From assembly GCA_040954595.2 (NCBI GenBank), contig CM082582.2, positions 1,612,001 through 1,676,000 on the forward strand: a stretch of 64,000 nucleotides of DNA. Direction: 5' to 3'. The translations under genes and the position numbers were made by a program. The notes beneath the pieces are model-generated. The model was not told the origin of the DNA. It saw nothing but the letters and a program-made list of their open reading frames with translations, and did no database searches. Positions 45,201-58,950 of the stretch are shown piece by piece. This DNA comes from Balanoglossus misakiensis. Its lineage: Eukaryota; Hemichordata. The stretch's first letter is position 1, and every line of letters begins with the position of its first letter.

Positions 45201-48200
45201 AATTCATCAAAAAATGACAAATTTTCGTCTTTGCAAAATCTCAAAATTTCGCCGATTTTTGAAAAAAACAATCATGGTGAAAATCATAAAAAAATGACAA
45301 ATTTTCGACTTTGCAAAATCTCAAAATGTTGTCAATTTTTGAAAAAAATCATGGGTTCGTTGATTTTTAAAAAAAAACATTGGTGAAAATCATCAAAAAA
45401 TTACAAATTTTCGACTTTGCAAAATCTCAAAATTTTGTCGATTTTTGTAAAAAAAACATGGGTGAAAATCATTAAGAAATGACAAATTTTCGACTTTGCA
45501 AAATCTCAAAATTTCGTCGATTTTTGAAAAAAAAATCATGGGTTCGTTCAATTTTTGAAAAAAAACATGGGTGAAAATCATCAAAAAGTTACAAATTTTC
45601 GACTTTGCAAAATCTCAAAATTTTGTCGATTTTTGAAAAAAAATCATGGGTGAAAATCATCAAAAAATGACAAATTTTCGACTTTGCAAAATCTCAAAAT
45701 TTCGTCGATTTTTGAGAAAAATCATGGGTGAAAATCATCAAAAAATGACAAATTTTCGACTTTGCAAAATCTCAAAATTTTGTCGATTTTTGAAAAAAAA
45801 TCATGGGTTCGTTGATTTTTGAAAAAAAACATGGGTGAAAATCATCAAAAAATTACAAATTTTCGTCTTTGCAAAATCTCAAAATTTCGTCGATTTTTGT
45901 AAAAAATCATGGGTGAAAATCATCAAAAAATGACAAATTTTCGACTTTGCAAAATCTCAAAATTTCGTACATTTTAAAAAAAAATCATGGGTGAAATTCA
46001 TCAAAAAATGACAAATTTTCGTCTTTGCAAAATCTCAAAATTTCGTACATTTTTAAAAAAAAATCATGGGTGAAATTCATCAAAAAATGACAAATTTTCG
46101 TCTTTGCAAAATCTCAAAATTTCGCCGATTTTTGAAAAAAACAATCATGGTGAAAATCATCAAAAAATGACAAATTTTCGACTTTGCAAAATCTCAAAAT
46201 TTTGTCGATTTTTGAAAAAAAATCATGGGTTCGTTGATTTTTGAAAAAAAACATGGGTGAAAATCATCAAAAAATTACAAATTTTCGTCTTTGCAAAATC
46301 TCAAAATTTCGTCGATTTTTGTAAAAAATCATGGGTGAAAATCATCAAAAAATGACAAATTTTCGACTTTGCAAAATCTCAAAATTTCGTACATTTTAAA
46401 AAAAAAATCATGGGTGAAATTCATCAAAAAATGACAAATTTTCGTCTTTGCAAAATCTCAAAATTTCGTACATTTTTAAAAAAAAATCATGGGTGAAATT
46501 CATCAAAAAATGACAAATTTTCGTCTTTGCAAAATCTCAAAATTTCGCCGATTTTTGAAAAAAACAATCATGGTGAAAATCATAAAAAAATGACAAATTT
46601 TCGACTTTGCAAAATCTCAAAATGTTGTCAATTTTTGAAAAAAATCATGGGTTCGTTGATTTTTAAAAAAAAACATTGGTGAAAATCATCAAAAAATTAC
46701 AAATTTTCGACTTTGCAAAATCTCAAAATTTTGTCGATTTTTGTAAAAAAAACATGGGTGAAAATCATTAATAAATGACAAATTTTCGACTTTGCAAAAT
46801 CTCAAAATTTCGTCGATTTTTGAAAAAAAAATCATGGGTGAAAATCATCAAAAAATGACAAATTTTCGACTTTGCAAAATCTCAAAATGTTGTCAATTTT
46901 TGAAAAAAATCATGAGTTTGTTGATTTTTAAAAAAAAACATTGGTGAAAATCATCAAAAAATTACAAATTTTCGACTTTGCAAAATCTCAAAATTTTGTC
47001 GATTTTTGAAAAAAAATCATGGGTGAAAATCATCAAAAAATGACAAATTTTCGACTTTGCAAAATCTCAAAATTTCGTCGATTTTTGAGAAAAATCATGG
47101 GTGAAAATCATCAAAAAATGACAAATTTTCGACTTTGCAAAATCTCAAAATTTTGTCGATTTTTGAAAAAAAATCATGGGTTCGTTGATTTTTGAAAAAA
47201 AACATGGGTGAAAATCATCAAAAAATTACAAATTTTCGTCTTTGCAAAATCTCAAAATTTCGTCGATTTTTGTAAAAAATCATGGGTGAAAATCATCAAA
47301 AAATGACAAATTTTCGACTTTGCAAAATCTCAAAATTTCGTACATTTTAAAAAAAAAATCATGGGTGAAATTCATCAAAAAATGACAAATTTTCGTCTTT
47401 GCAAAATCTCAAAATTTCGTACATTTTTTAAAAAAAATCATGGGTGAAATTCATCAAAAAATGACAAATTTTCGTCTTTGCAAAATCTCAAAATTTCGCC
47501 GATTTTTGAAAAAAACAATCATGGTGAAAATCATAAAAAAATGACAAATTTTCGACTTTGCAAAATCTCAAAATGTTGTCAATTTTTGAAAAAAATCATG
47601 GGTTCGTTGATTTTAAAAAAAAAACATTGGTGAAAATCATCAAAAAATTACAAATTTTCGACTTTGCAAAATCTCAAAATTTTGTCGATTTTTGTAAAAA
47701 AAACATGGGTGAAAATCATTAAGAAATGACAAATTTTCGACTTTGCAAAATCTCAAAATTTCGTCGATTTTTGAAAAAAAAATCATGGGTTCGTTCAATT
47801 TTTGAAAAAAAACATGGGTGAAAATCATCAAAAAGTTACAAATTTTCGACTTTGCAAAATCTCAAAATTTTGTCGATTTTTGAAAAAAAATCATGGGTGA
47901 AAATCATTAATAAATGACAAATTTTCGACTTTGCAAAATCTCAAAATTTCGTCGATTTTTGAAAAAAAAATCATGGGTGAAAATCATCAAAAAATGACAA
48001 ATTTTCGACTTTGCAAAATCTCAAAATGTTGTCAATTTTTGAAAAAAATCATGAGTTTGTTGATTTTTAAAAAAAAACATTGGTGAAAATCATCAAAAAA
48101 TTACAAATTTTCGACTTTGCAAAATCTCAAAATTTTGTCGATTTTTGAAAAAAAAACATGGGTGAAAATAATTAAAAAATGCCAAATTTTCGACTTTGCA

Positions 48201-51200
48201 AAATCTCAAAATTTCGTCGATTTTTAAAAAAAAATTATGGGTTCGTTGATTTTTGAAAAAAAAAACATGGGTGAAAATCATCAAAAAATGTCAAATTTTC
48301 GACTTTGCAAAATCTCAAAATTTTGTCGATTTTTGAAAAAAATCACGGGTGAAAATCATCAAAAAATGACAAATTTTTGTCTTTGCAAAATCTCAAAATT
48401 TCGTCGACTTTTGAAAAAAATCATGGGTGAAAATCATCAAAAAATTACAAATTTTCGTCTTTGCAAAATCTCAAAATTTTGTCGATTTTTGAAAAAAATC
48501 ACGGGTGAAAATCATCAAAAAATGACAAATTTTCGACTTTGCAAAATCTCAAAATTTCGTACATTTTTGAAAAAAAATCATGGGTGAAAATCATCAAAAA
48601 ATGACAAATTTTCGTCTTTGCAAAATCTCAAAATTTCGTCGATTTTTAAAAAAAAATCATGGTGAAAATCATCAAAAAATGACAAATTTTCGACTTTGCA
48701 AAATCTCAAAATTTTGTCGATTTTTGAAAAAAAATCATGGGTGAAAATCATTAATAAATGACAAATTTTCGACTTTGCAAAATCTCAAAATTTCGTCGAT
48801 TTTTGAAAAAAAAATCATGGGTGAAAATCATCAAAAAATGACAAATTTTCGACTTTGCAAAATCTCAAAATTTCGTCGATTTTTAAAAAAAAATTATGGG
48901 TTCGTTGATTTTTGAAAAAAAAAACATGGGTGAAAATCATCAAAAAATGTCAAATTTTCGACTTTGCAAAATCTCAAAATTTTGTCGATTTTTGAAAAAA
49001 AAACATGGGTGAAAATAATTAAAAAATGCCAAATTTTCGACTTTGCAAAATCTCAAAATTTCGTCGATTTTTAAAAAAAAATTATGGGTTCGTTGATTTT
49101 TGAAAAAAAAAAACATGGGTGAAAATCATCAAAAAATGTCAAATTTTCGACTTTGCAAAATCTCAAAATTTCGTCGATTTTTGAAAAAATCATGAGAGAA
49201 AATCATCAAAAAATGACAAATTTTCGACTTTGCAAAATCTCAAAATTTCGTCGATTTTTGAAAAAAATCATGGGTGAAAATCATCAAAAAATGACAAATT
49301 TTCGACTTAGCAAAATCTCAAAATTTTGTCGATTTTTGAAAAAAATCATAGGTGAAAATCATCAAAAAATGACAAATTTTCGACTTTGCAAAATCTCAAA
49401 ATTTCGTCGATTTTGAAAAAAAACATGGGTGAAAATCATCAAAAAATTACAAATTTTCGACTTTGCAAAATCTCAAAATTTTGTCGATTTTTGAAAAAAA
49501 ATCATGGGTGAAAATCATCAAAAAATGACAAATTTTCGACTTTGCAAAATCTCAAAATTTCGTCGATTTTTGAGAAAAATCATGGGTGAAAATCATCAAA
49601 AAATGACAAATTTTCGACTTTGCAAAATCTCAAAATTTTGTCGATTTTTGAAAAAAAATCATGGGTTCGTTGATTTTTGAAAAAAAAACATGGGTGAAAA
49701 TCATCAAAAAATTACAAATTTTCGTCTTTGCAAAATCTCAAAATTTCGTCGATTTTTGTAAAAAATCATGGGTGAAAATCATCAAAAAATGACAAATTTT
49801 CGACTTTGCAAAATCTCAAAATTTCGTACATTTTAAAAAAAAAATCATGGGTGAAATTCATCAAAAAATGACAAATTGTTGTCTTTGCAAAATCTCAAAA
49901 TTTCGTACATTTTTAAAAAAAAATCATGGGTGAAATTTATCAAAAAATGACAAATTTTCGTCCTTGCAAAATCTCAAAATTTCGCCGATTTTTGAAAAAA
50001 ACAATCATGGTGAAAATCATAAAAAAATGACAAATTTTCGACTTTGCAAAATCTCAAAATGTTGTCAATTTTTGAAAAAAATCATGGGTTCGTTGATTTT
50101 TAAAAAAAAACATTGGTGAAAATCATCAAAAAATTACAAATTTTCGACTTTGCAAAATCTCAAAATTTTGTCGATTTTTGTAAAAAAAACATGGGTGAAA
50201 ATCATTAAGAAATGACAAATTTTCGACTTTGCAAAATCTCAAAATTTCGTCGATTTTTGAAAAAAAAATCATGGGTTCGTTCAATTTTTGAAAAAAAACA
50301 TGGGTGAAAATCATCAAAAAGTTACAAATTTTCGACTTTGCAAAATCTCAAAATTTTGTCGATTTTTGAAAAAAAATCATGGGTGAAAATCATTAATAAA
50401 TGACAAATTTTCGACTTTGCAAAATCTCAAAATTTCGTCGATTTTTGAAAAAAAAATCATGGGTGAAAATCATCAAAAAATGACAAATTTTCGACTTTGC
50501 AAAATCTCAAAATGTTGTCAATTTTTGAAAAAAATCATGAGTTTGTTGATTTTTAAAAAAAAACATTGGTGAAAATCATCAAAAAATTACAAATTTTCGA
50601 CTTTGCAAAATCTCAAAATTTTGTCGATTTTTGAAAAAAAATCATGATTGAAAATCATCAAAAAATGACAAATTTTCGACTTTGCAAAATCTCAAAATTT
50701 CGTCGATTTTTGAGAAAAATCATGGGTGAAAATCATCAAAAAATGACAAATTTTCGACTTTGCAAAATCTCAAAATTTTGTCGATTTTTGAAAAAAAATC
50801 ATGGGTTCGTTGATTTTTGAAAAAAAACATGGGTGAAAATCATCAAAAAATTACAAATTTTCGTCTTTGCAAAATCTCAAAATTTCGTCGATTTTTGTAA
50901 AAAATCATGGGTGAAAATCATCAAAAAATGACAAATTTTCGACTTTGCAAAATCTCAAAATTTCGTACATTTTAAAAAAAAAAATCATGGGTGAAATTCA
51001 TCAAAAAATGACAAATTTTCGTCTTTGCAAAATCTCAAAATTTCGTACATTTTTAAAAAAAAATCATGGGTGAAATTCATCAAAAAATGACAAATTTTCG
51101 TCTTTGCAAAATCTCAAAATTTCGCCGATTTTTGAAAAAAACAATCATGGTGAAAATCATAAAAAAATGACAAATTTTCGACTTTGCAAAATCTCAAAAT

Positions 51201-52674
51201 GTTGTCAATTTTTGAAAAAAATCATGGGTTCGTTGATTTTTAAAAAAAAACATTGGTGAAAATCATCAAAAAATTACAAATTTTCGACTTTGCAAAATCT
51301 CAAAATTTTGTCGATTTTTGTAAAAAAAACATGGGTGAAAATCATTAAGAAATGACAAATTTTCGACTTTGCAAAATCTCAAAATTTCGTCGATTTTTGA
51401 AAAAAAAATCATGGGTTCGTTCAATTTTTGAAAAAAAACATGGGTGAAAATCATCAAAAAGTTACAAATTTTCGACTTTGCAAAATCTCAAAATTTTGTC
51501 GATTTTTGAAAAAAAATCATGGGTGAAAATCATTAATAAATGACAAATTTTCGACTTTGCAAAATCTCAAAATTTCGTCGATTTTTGAAAAAAAAATCAT
51601 GGGTGAAAATCATCAAAAAATGACAAATTTTCGACTTTGCAAAATCTCAAAATGTTGTCAATTTTTGAAAAAAATCATGAGTTTGTTGATTTTTAAAAAA
51701 AAACATTGGTGAAAATCATCAAATAATGTCAAATTTTCGACTTTGCAAAATCTCAAAATTTTGTCGATTTTTGAAAAAAATCACGGGTGAAAATCATCAA
51801 AAAATGACAAATTTTTGTCTTTGCAAAATCTCAAAATTTCGTCGACTTTTGAAAAAAATCATGGGTGAAAATCATCAAAAAATTACAAATTTTCGTCTTT
51901 GCAAAATCTCAAAATTTTGTCGATTTTTGAAAAAAATCACGGGTGAAAATCATCAAAAAATGACAAATTTTCGACTTTGCAAAATCTCAAAATTTCGTAC
52001 ATTTTTGAAAAAAAATCATGGGTGAAAATCATCAAAAAATGACAAATTTTCGTCTTTGCAAAATCTCAAAATTTCGTCGATTTTTAAAAAAAATTCATGG
52101 TGAAAATCATCAAAAAATGACAAATTTTCGACTTTGCAAAATCTCAAAATGTTGTCAATTTTTGAAAAAAATCATGAGTTTGTTGATTTTTAAAAAAAAA
52201 CATTGGTGAAAATCATCAAAAAATTACAAATTTTCGACTTTGCAAAATCTCAAAATTTTGTCGATTTTTGAAAAAAAAACATGGGTGAAAATAATTAAAA
52301 AATGCCAAATTTTCGACTTTGCAAAATCTCAAAATTTCGTCGATTTTTAAAAAAAAATTATGGGTTCGTTGATTTTTGAAAAAAAAAAACATGGGTGAAA
52401 ATCATCAAAAAATGTCAAATTTTCGACTTTGCAAAATCTCAAAATTTCGTCGATTTTTGAAAAAATCATGAGTGAAAATCATCAAAAAATGACAAATTTT
52501 CGACTTTGCAAAATCTCAAAATTTCGTCGATTTTTGAAAAAAATCATGGGTGAAAATCATCAAAAAATGACAAATTTTCGACTTAGCAAAATCTCAAAAT
52601 TTTGTCGATTTTTGAAAAAAATCATAGGTGAAAATCATCAAAAAATGACAAATTTTCGACTTTGCAAAATCTCA

Positions 52675-55150
52675 AAATTTCGTCGATTTTGAAAAAAATC
52701 ATGGGTGAAAATCATCAAAAAATGACAAATTTTCGTCTTTGCTAAATCTCAAAATTTTGTCGATTTTTGAAAAAAATCACGGGTGAAAATCATCAAAAAA
52801 TGACAAATTTTCGACTTTGCAAAATCTCAAAATTTCGTACATTTTTGAAAAAAAATCATGAGTGAAAATCATCAAAAAATGACAAATTTTCGTCATTGCA
52901 AAATCTCAAAATTTCGTCGATTTTTAAAAAAAAAATCATGGTGAAAATCATCAAAAAATGACAAATTTTCGACTTTGCAAAATCTAAAAATTTTGTCGAT
53001 TTTTGAAAAAAATCATGGGTGAAAATAATCAAAAAATGACAAATTTTCGACTTTGCAAAATCTCAAAATTTTGTCGGTTTTTGAAAAAAGAAATCATGGG
53101 TGAAAATCATCAAAAAATGACAAATTTTCGACTTTGCAAAATCTCAAAATTTCGTCGATTTTTGAAAAAAATCATGGGTGAAAATCATCAAAAAATGACA
53201 AATTTTCGACTTTTTGAAAAAAAATCATGGGTTCGTTGATTTTTGAAAAAAAACATGGGTGAAAATCATCAAAAAATTACAAATTTTCGAATTTGCATAA
53301 TCTCAAAATTTCGTCGATTTTTGAAAATAAAAACGGGTGAAAATCATCAAAAAATTACAAATTTTTGTTTTTGCAAAATCTCAAAATTTCGTCGACTTTT
53401 GAAAAAAATCATGGGTGAAAATCATCAAAAAATGACAAATTTTCGTCTTTGCTAAATCTAAAAATTTTGTCGATTTTTGAAAAAAATCATGGGTGAAAAT
53501 CATCAAAAAATGACAAATTTTCGACTTTGCAAAATCTCAAATTTCGTCGTTTTTTGAAAAAAATCATTGGTGAAAATCATCAAAAAATGACAAATTTTCG
53601 ACTTTGCAAAATCTAAAAATTTTGACGATTTTTGAAAAAAATCATGGGTAAAAATAATAAATAAAATGACAAATTTTCGACTTTGCAAAATCTCAAAATT
53701 TTGTCGGTTTTTGAAAAAAGAAATCATGGGTGAAAATCATCAAAAAATGAAAAATTTTCGACTTTGCAAAATCTCAAAATTTCGTCGATTTTTGAAAAAA
53801 ATCATGGGTGAAAATCATCAAAAAATGACAAATTTTCGACTTTGCAAAATCTCAAAATTTCGTCGATTTTTGAAAAAAATCATGGGTTCGTTCAATTTTG
53901 AAAAAAAACATGGGTGACAATCATCAAAAAATTACAAATTTTCGACTTTGCAAAATCTCAACATTTTGTCGATTTTTGAAAAAAAATCATGGGTGAAAAT
54001 CATTAATAAATGACAAATTTTCGACTTTGCAAAATCTCAAAATTTCGTCGATTTTTGAAAAAAAATTATGGGTTCGTTGATTTTTGAAAAAAAACATGGG
54101 TGAAAATCATCAAAAAATGACAAATTTTCGACTTTGCAAAATCTTAAAATTTCGTCGATTTTTGACAAAAATCATGGGTGAAAATCATCAAAAAATGACA
54201 AATTTTCGACTTTGCAAAATCTCAAAATTTCGTCGATTTTTGAAAAAAATCATGGGTTCGTTCAATTTTGAAAAAAAACATGGGTGAAAATCATCAAAAA
54301 ATTACAAATTTTCGACTTTGCAAAATCTCAAAATTTTGTCGATTTTTGAAAAAAAATCATTGGTGAAAATCATCAAAAAATGACAAATTTTCGACTTTGC
54401 AAAATCTCAAAATTTCGTCGATTTTTGAGAAAAATCATGGGTGAAAATCATCAAAAAATGACAAATTTTCGACTTTGCAAAATCTCAAAATTTTGTCGAT
54501 TTTTGAAAAAAAATCATGGGTTCGTTGATTTTTGAAAAAAAACATGGGTGAAAATCATCAAAAAATTACAAATTTTCGTCTTTGCAAAATCTCAAAATTT
54601 CGTCGATTTTTGTAAAAAATCATGGGTGAAAATCATCAAAAAATGACAAATTTTCGACTTTGCAAAATCTCAAAATTTCGTACATTTTAAAAAAAAAATC
54701 ATGGGTGAAATTCATCAAAAAATGACAAATTTTCGTCTTTGCAAAATCTCAAAATTTCGTACATTTTTAAAAAAAAATCATGGGTGAAATTCATCAAAAA
54801 ATGACAAATTTTCGTCTTTGCAAAATCTCAAAATTTCGCCGATTTTTGAAAAAAACAATCATGGTGAAAATCATAAAAAAATGACAAATTTTCGACTTTG
54901 CAAAATCTCAAAATGTTGTCAATTTTTGAAAAAAATCATGGGTTCGTTGATTTTTAAAAAAAAACATTGGTGAAAATCATCAAAAAATTACAAATTTTCG
55001 ACTTTGCAAAATCTCAAAATTTCGTCGATTTTTGAAAAAAAAATCATGGGTTCGTTCAATTTTTGAAAAAAAACATGGGTGAAAATCATCAAAAAGTTAC
55101 AAATTTTCGACTTTGCAAAATCTCAAAATTTTGTCGATTTTTGAAAAAAA
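52675..55150 (+). repeat. Higher-order block, copy 1 (3800-bp shift)
   Basis: The ordered series of unit variants here, including rare ones such as CGGTTTTTGAAAAAAGAAAT, AATAATAAATAAAATGAC and ATTTGCATAATC, recurs at 56475-58950 at an exact 3800-bp shift wherever I compared lines. After about 55150 the copies part because copy 1 holds an extra stretch of about 620 bp. This indicates recent segmental duplication within the array. Confidence 0.85.
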
Positions 55151-56474
55151 ATCATGGGTTCGTTGATTTTTGAAAAAAAACATGGGTGAAAATCATCAAA
55201 AAATTACAAATTTTCGTCTTTGCAAAATCTCAAAATTTCGTCGATTTTTGTAAAAAATCATGGGTGAAAATCATCAAAAAATGACAAATTTTCGACTTTG
55301 CAAAATCTCAAAATTTCGTACATTTTAAAAAAAAAATCATGGGTGAAATTCATCAAAAAATGACAAATTTTCGTCTTTGCAAAATCTCAAAATTTCGTAC
55401 ATTTTTAAAAAAAAATCATGGGTGAAATTCATCAAAAAATGACAAATTTTCGTCTTTGCAAAATCTCAAAATTTCGCCGATTTTTGAAAAAAACAATCAT
55501 GGTGAAAATCATAAAAAAATGACAAATTTTCGACTTTGCAAAATCTCAAAATGTTGTCAATTTTTGAAAAAAATCATGGGTTCGTTGATTTTTAAAAAAA
55601 AACATTGGTGAAAATCATCAAAAAATTACAAATTTTCGACTTTGCAAAATCTCAAAATTTCGTCGATTTTTGAAAAAAAAATCATGGGTTCGTTCAATTT
55701 TTGAAAAAAAACATGGGTGAAAATCATCAAAAAGTTACAAATTTTCGACTTTGCAAAATCTCAAAATTTTGTCGATTTTTGAAAAAAAATCATGGGTGAA
55801 AATCATTAATAAATGACAAATTTTCGACTTTGCAAAATCTCAAAATTTCGTCGATTTTTGAAAAAAATCATGAGTTTGTTGATTTTTAAAAAAAAACATG
55901 GGTGAAAATCATCAAAAAATGACAAATTTTCGACTTTGCAAAATCTCAAAATGTTGTCAATTTTTGAAAAAAATCATGAGTTTGTTGATTTTTAAAAAAA
56001 AACATTGGTGAAAATCATCAAAAAATTACAAATTTTCGACTTTGCAAAATCTCAAAATTTTGTCGATTTTTGAAAAAAAATCATGGGTGAAAATCATCAA
56101 AAAATGACAAATTTTCGACTTTGCAAAATCTCAAAATTTCGTCGATTTTTGAGAAAAATCATGGGTGAAAATCATCAAAAAATGACAAATTTTCGACTTT
56201 GCAAAATCTCAAAATTTTGTCGATTTTTGAAAAAAAATCATGGGTTCGTTGATTTTTGAAAAAAAACATGGGTGAAAATCATCAAAAAATTACAAATTTT
56301 CGAATTTGCATAATCTCAAAATTTCGTCGATTTTTGAAAATAAAAACGGGTGAAAATCATCAAAAAATTACAAATTTTTGTTTTTGCAAAATCTCAAAAT
56401 TTCGTCGACTTTTGAAAAAAATCATGGGTGAAAATCATCAAAAAATGACAAATTTTCGTCTTTGCTAAATCTCA

Positions 56475-58950
56475 AAATTTCGTCGATTTTGAAAAAAATC
56501 ATGGGTGAAAATCATCAAAAAATGACAAATTTTCGTCTTTGCTAAATCTCAAAATTTTGTCGATTTTTGAAAAAAATCACGGGTGAAAATCATCAAAAAA
56601 TGACAAATTTTCGACTTTGCAAAATCTCAAAATTTCGTACATTTTTGAAAAAAAATCATGAGTGAAAATCATCAAAAAATGACAAATTTTCGTCATTGCA
56701 AAATCTCAAAATTTCGTCGATTTTTAAAAAAAAAATCATGGTGAAAATCATCAAAAAATGACAAATTTTCGACTTTGCAAAATCTAAAAATTTTGTCGAT
56801 TTTTGAAAAAAATCATGGGTGAAAATAATCAAAAAATGACAAATTTTCGACTTTGCAAAATCTCAAAATTTTGTCGGTTTTTGAAAAAAGAAATCATGGG
56901 TGAAAATCATCAAAAAATGACAAATTTTCGACTTTGCAAAATCTCAAAATTTCGTCGATTTTTGAAAAAAATCATGGGTGAAAATCATCAAAAAATGACA
57001 AATTTTCGACTTTTTGAAAAAAAATCATGGGTTCGTTGATTTTTGAAAAAAAACATGGGTGAAAATCATCAAAAAATTACAAATTTTCGAATTTGCATAA
57101 TCTCAAAATTTCGTCGATTTTTGAAAATAAAAACGGGTGAAAATCATCAAAAAATTACAAATTTTTGTTTTTGCAAAATCTCAAAATTTCGTCGACTTTT
57201 GAAAAAAATCATGGGTGAAAATCATCAAAAAATGACAAATTTTCGTCTTTGCTAAATCTAAAAATTTTGTCGATTTTTGAAAAAAATCATGGGTGAAAAT
57301 CATCAAAAAATGACAAATTTTCGACTTTGCAAAATCTCAAATTTCGTCGTTTTTTGAAAAAAATCATTGGTGAAAATCATCAAAAAATGACAAATTTTCG
57401 ACTTTGCAAAATCTAAAAATTTTGACGATTTTTGAAAAAAATCATGGGTAAAAATAATAAATAAAATGACAAATTTTCGACTTTGCAAAATCTCAAAATT
57501 TTGTCGGTTTTTGAAAAAAGAAATCATGGGTGAAAATCATCAAAAAATGAAAAATTTTCGACTTTGCAAAATCTCAAAATTTCGTCGATTTTTGAAAAAA
57601 ATCATGGGTGAAAATCATCAAAAAATGACAAATTTTCGACTTTGCAAAATCTCAAAATTTCGTCGATTTTTGAAAAAAATCATGGGTTCGTTCAATTTTG
57701 AAAAAAAACATGGGTGACAATCATCAAAAAATTACAAATTTTCGACTTTGCAAAATCTCAACATTTTGTCGATTTTTGAAAAAAAATCATGGGTGAAAAT
57801 CATTAATAAATGACAAATTTTCGACTTTGCAAAATCTCAAAATTTCGTCGATTTTTGAAAAAAAATTATGGGTTCGTTGATTTTTGAAAAAAAACATGGG
57901 TGAAAATCATCAAAAAATGACAAATTTTCGACTTTGCAAAATCTTAAAATTTCGTCGATTTTTGACAAAAATCATGGGTGAAAATCATCAAAAAATGACA
58001 AATTTTCGACTTTGCAAAATCTCAAAATTTCGTCGATTTTTGAAAAAAATCATGGGTTCGTTCAATTTTGAAAAAAAACATGGGTGAAAATCATCAAAAA
58101 ATTACAAATTTTCGACTTTGCAAAATCTCAAAATTTTGTCGATTTTTGAAAAAAAATCATTGGTGAAAATCATCAAAAAATGACAAATTTTCGACTTTGC
58201 AAAATCTCAAAATTTCGTCGATTTTTGAGAAAAATCATGGGTGAAAATCATCAAAAAATGACAAATTTTCGACTTTGCAAAATCTCAAAATTTTGTCGAT
58301 TTTTGAAAAAAAATCATGGGTTCGTTGATTTTTGAAAAAAAACATGGGTGAAAATCATCAAAAAATTACAAATTTTCGTCTTTGCAAAATCTCAAAATTT
58401 CGTCGATTTTTGTAAAAAATCATGGGTGAAAATCATCAAAAAATGACAAATTTTCGACTTTGCAAAATCTCAAAATTTCGTACATTTTAAAAAAAAAATC
58501 ATGGGTGAAATTCATCAAAAAATGACAAATTTTCGTCTTTGCAAAATCTCAAAATTTCGTACATTTTTAAAAAAAAATCATGGGTGAAATTCATCAAAAA
58601 ATGACAAATTTTCGTCTTTGCAAAATCTCAAAATTTCGCCGATTTTTGAAAAAAACAATCATGGTGAAAATCATAAAAAAATGACAAATTTTCGACTTTG
58701 CAAAATCTCAAAATGTTGTCAATTTTTGAAAAAAATCATGGGTTCGTTGATTTTTAAAAAAAAACATTGGTGAAAATCATCAAAAAATTACAAATTTTCG
58801 ACTTTGCAAAATCTCAAAATTTCGTCGATTTTTGAAAAAAAAATCATGGGTTCGTTCAATTTTTGAAAAAAAACATGGGTGAAAATCATCAAAAAGTTAC
58901 AAATTTTCGACTTTGCAAAATCTCAAAATTTTGTCGATTTTTGAAAAAAA
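56475..58950 (+). repeat. Higher-order block, copy 2 (3800-bp shift)
   Basis: Matches 52675-55150 at a 3800-bp shift with very few differences in the lines compared, down to homopolymer lengths. Confidence 0.85.
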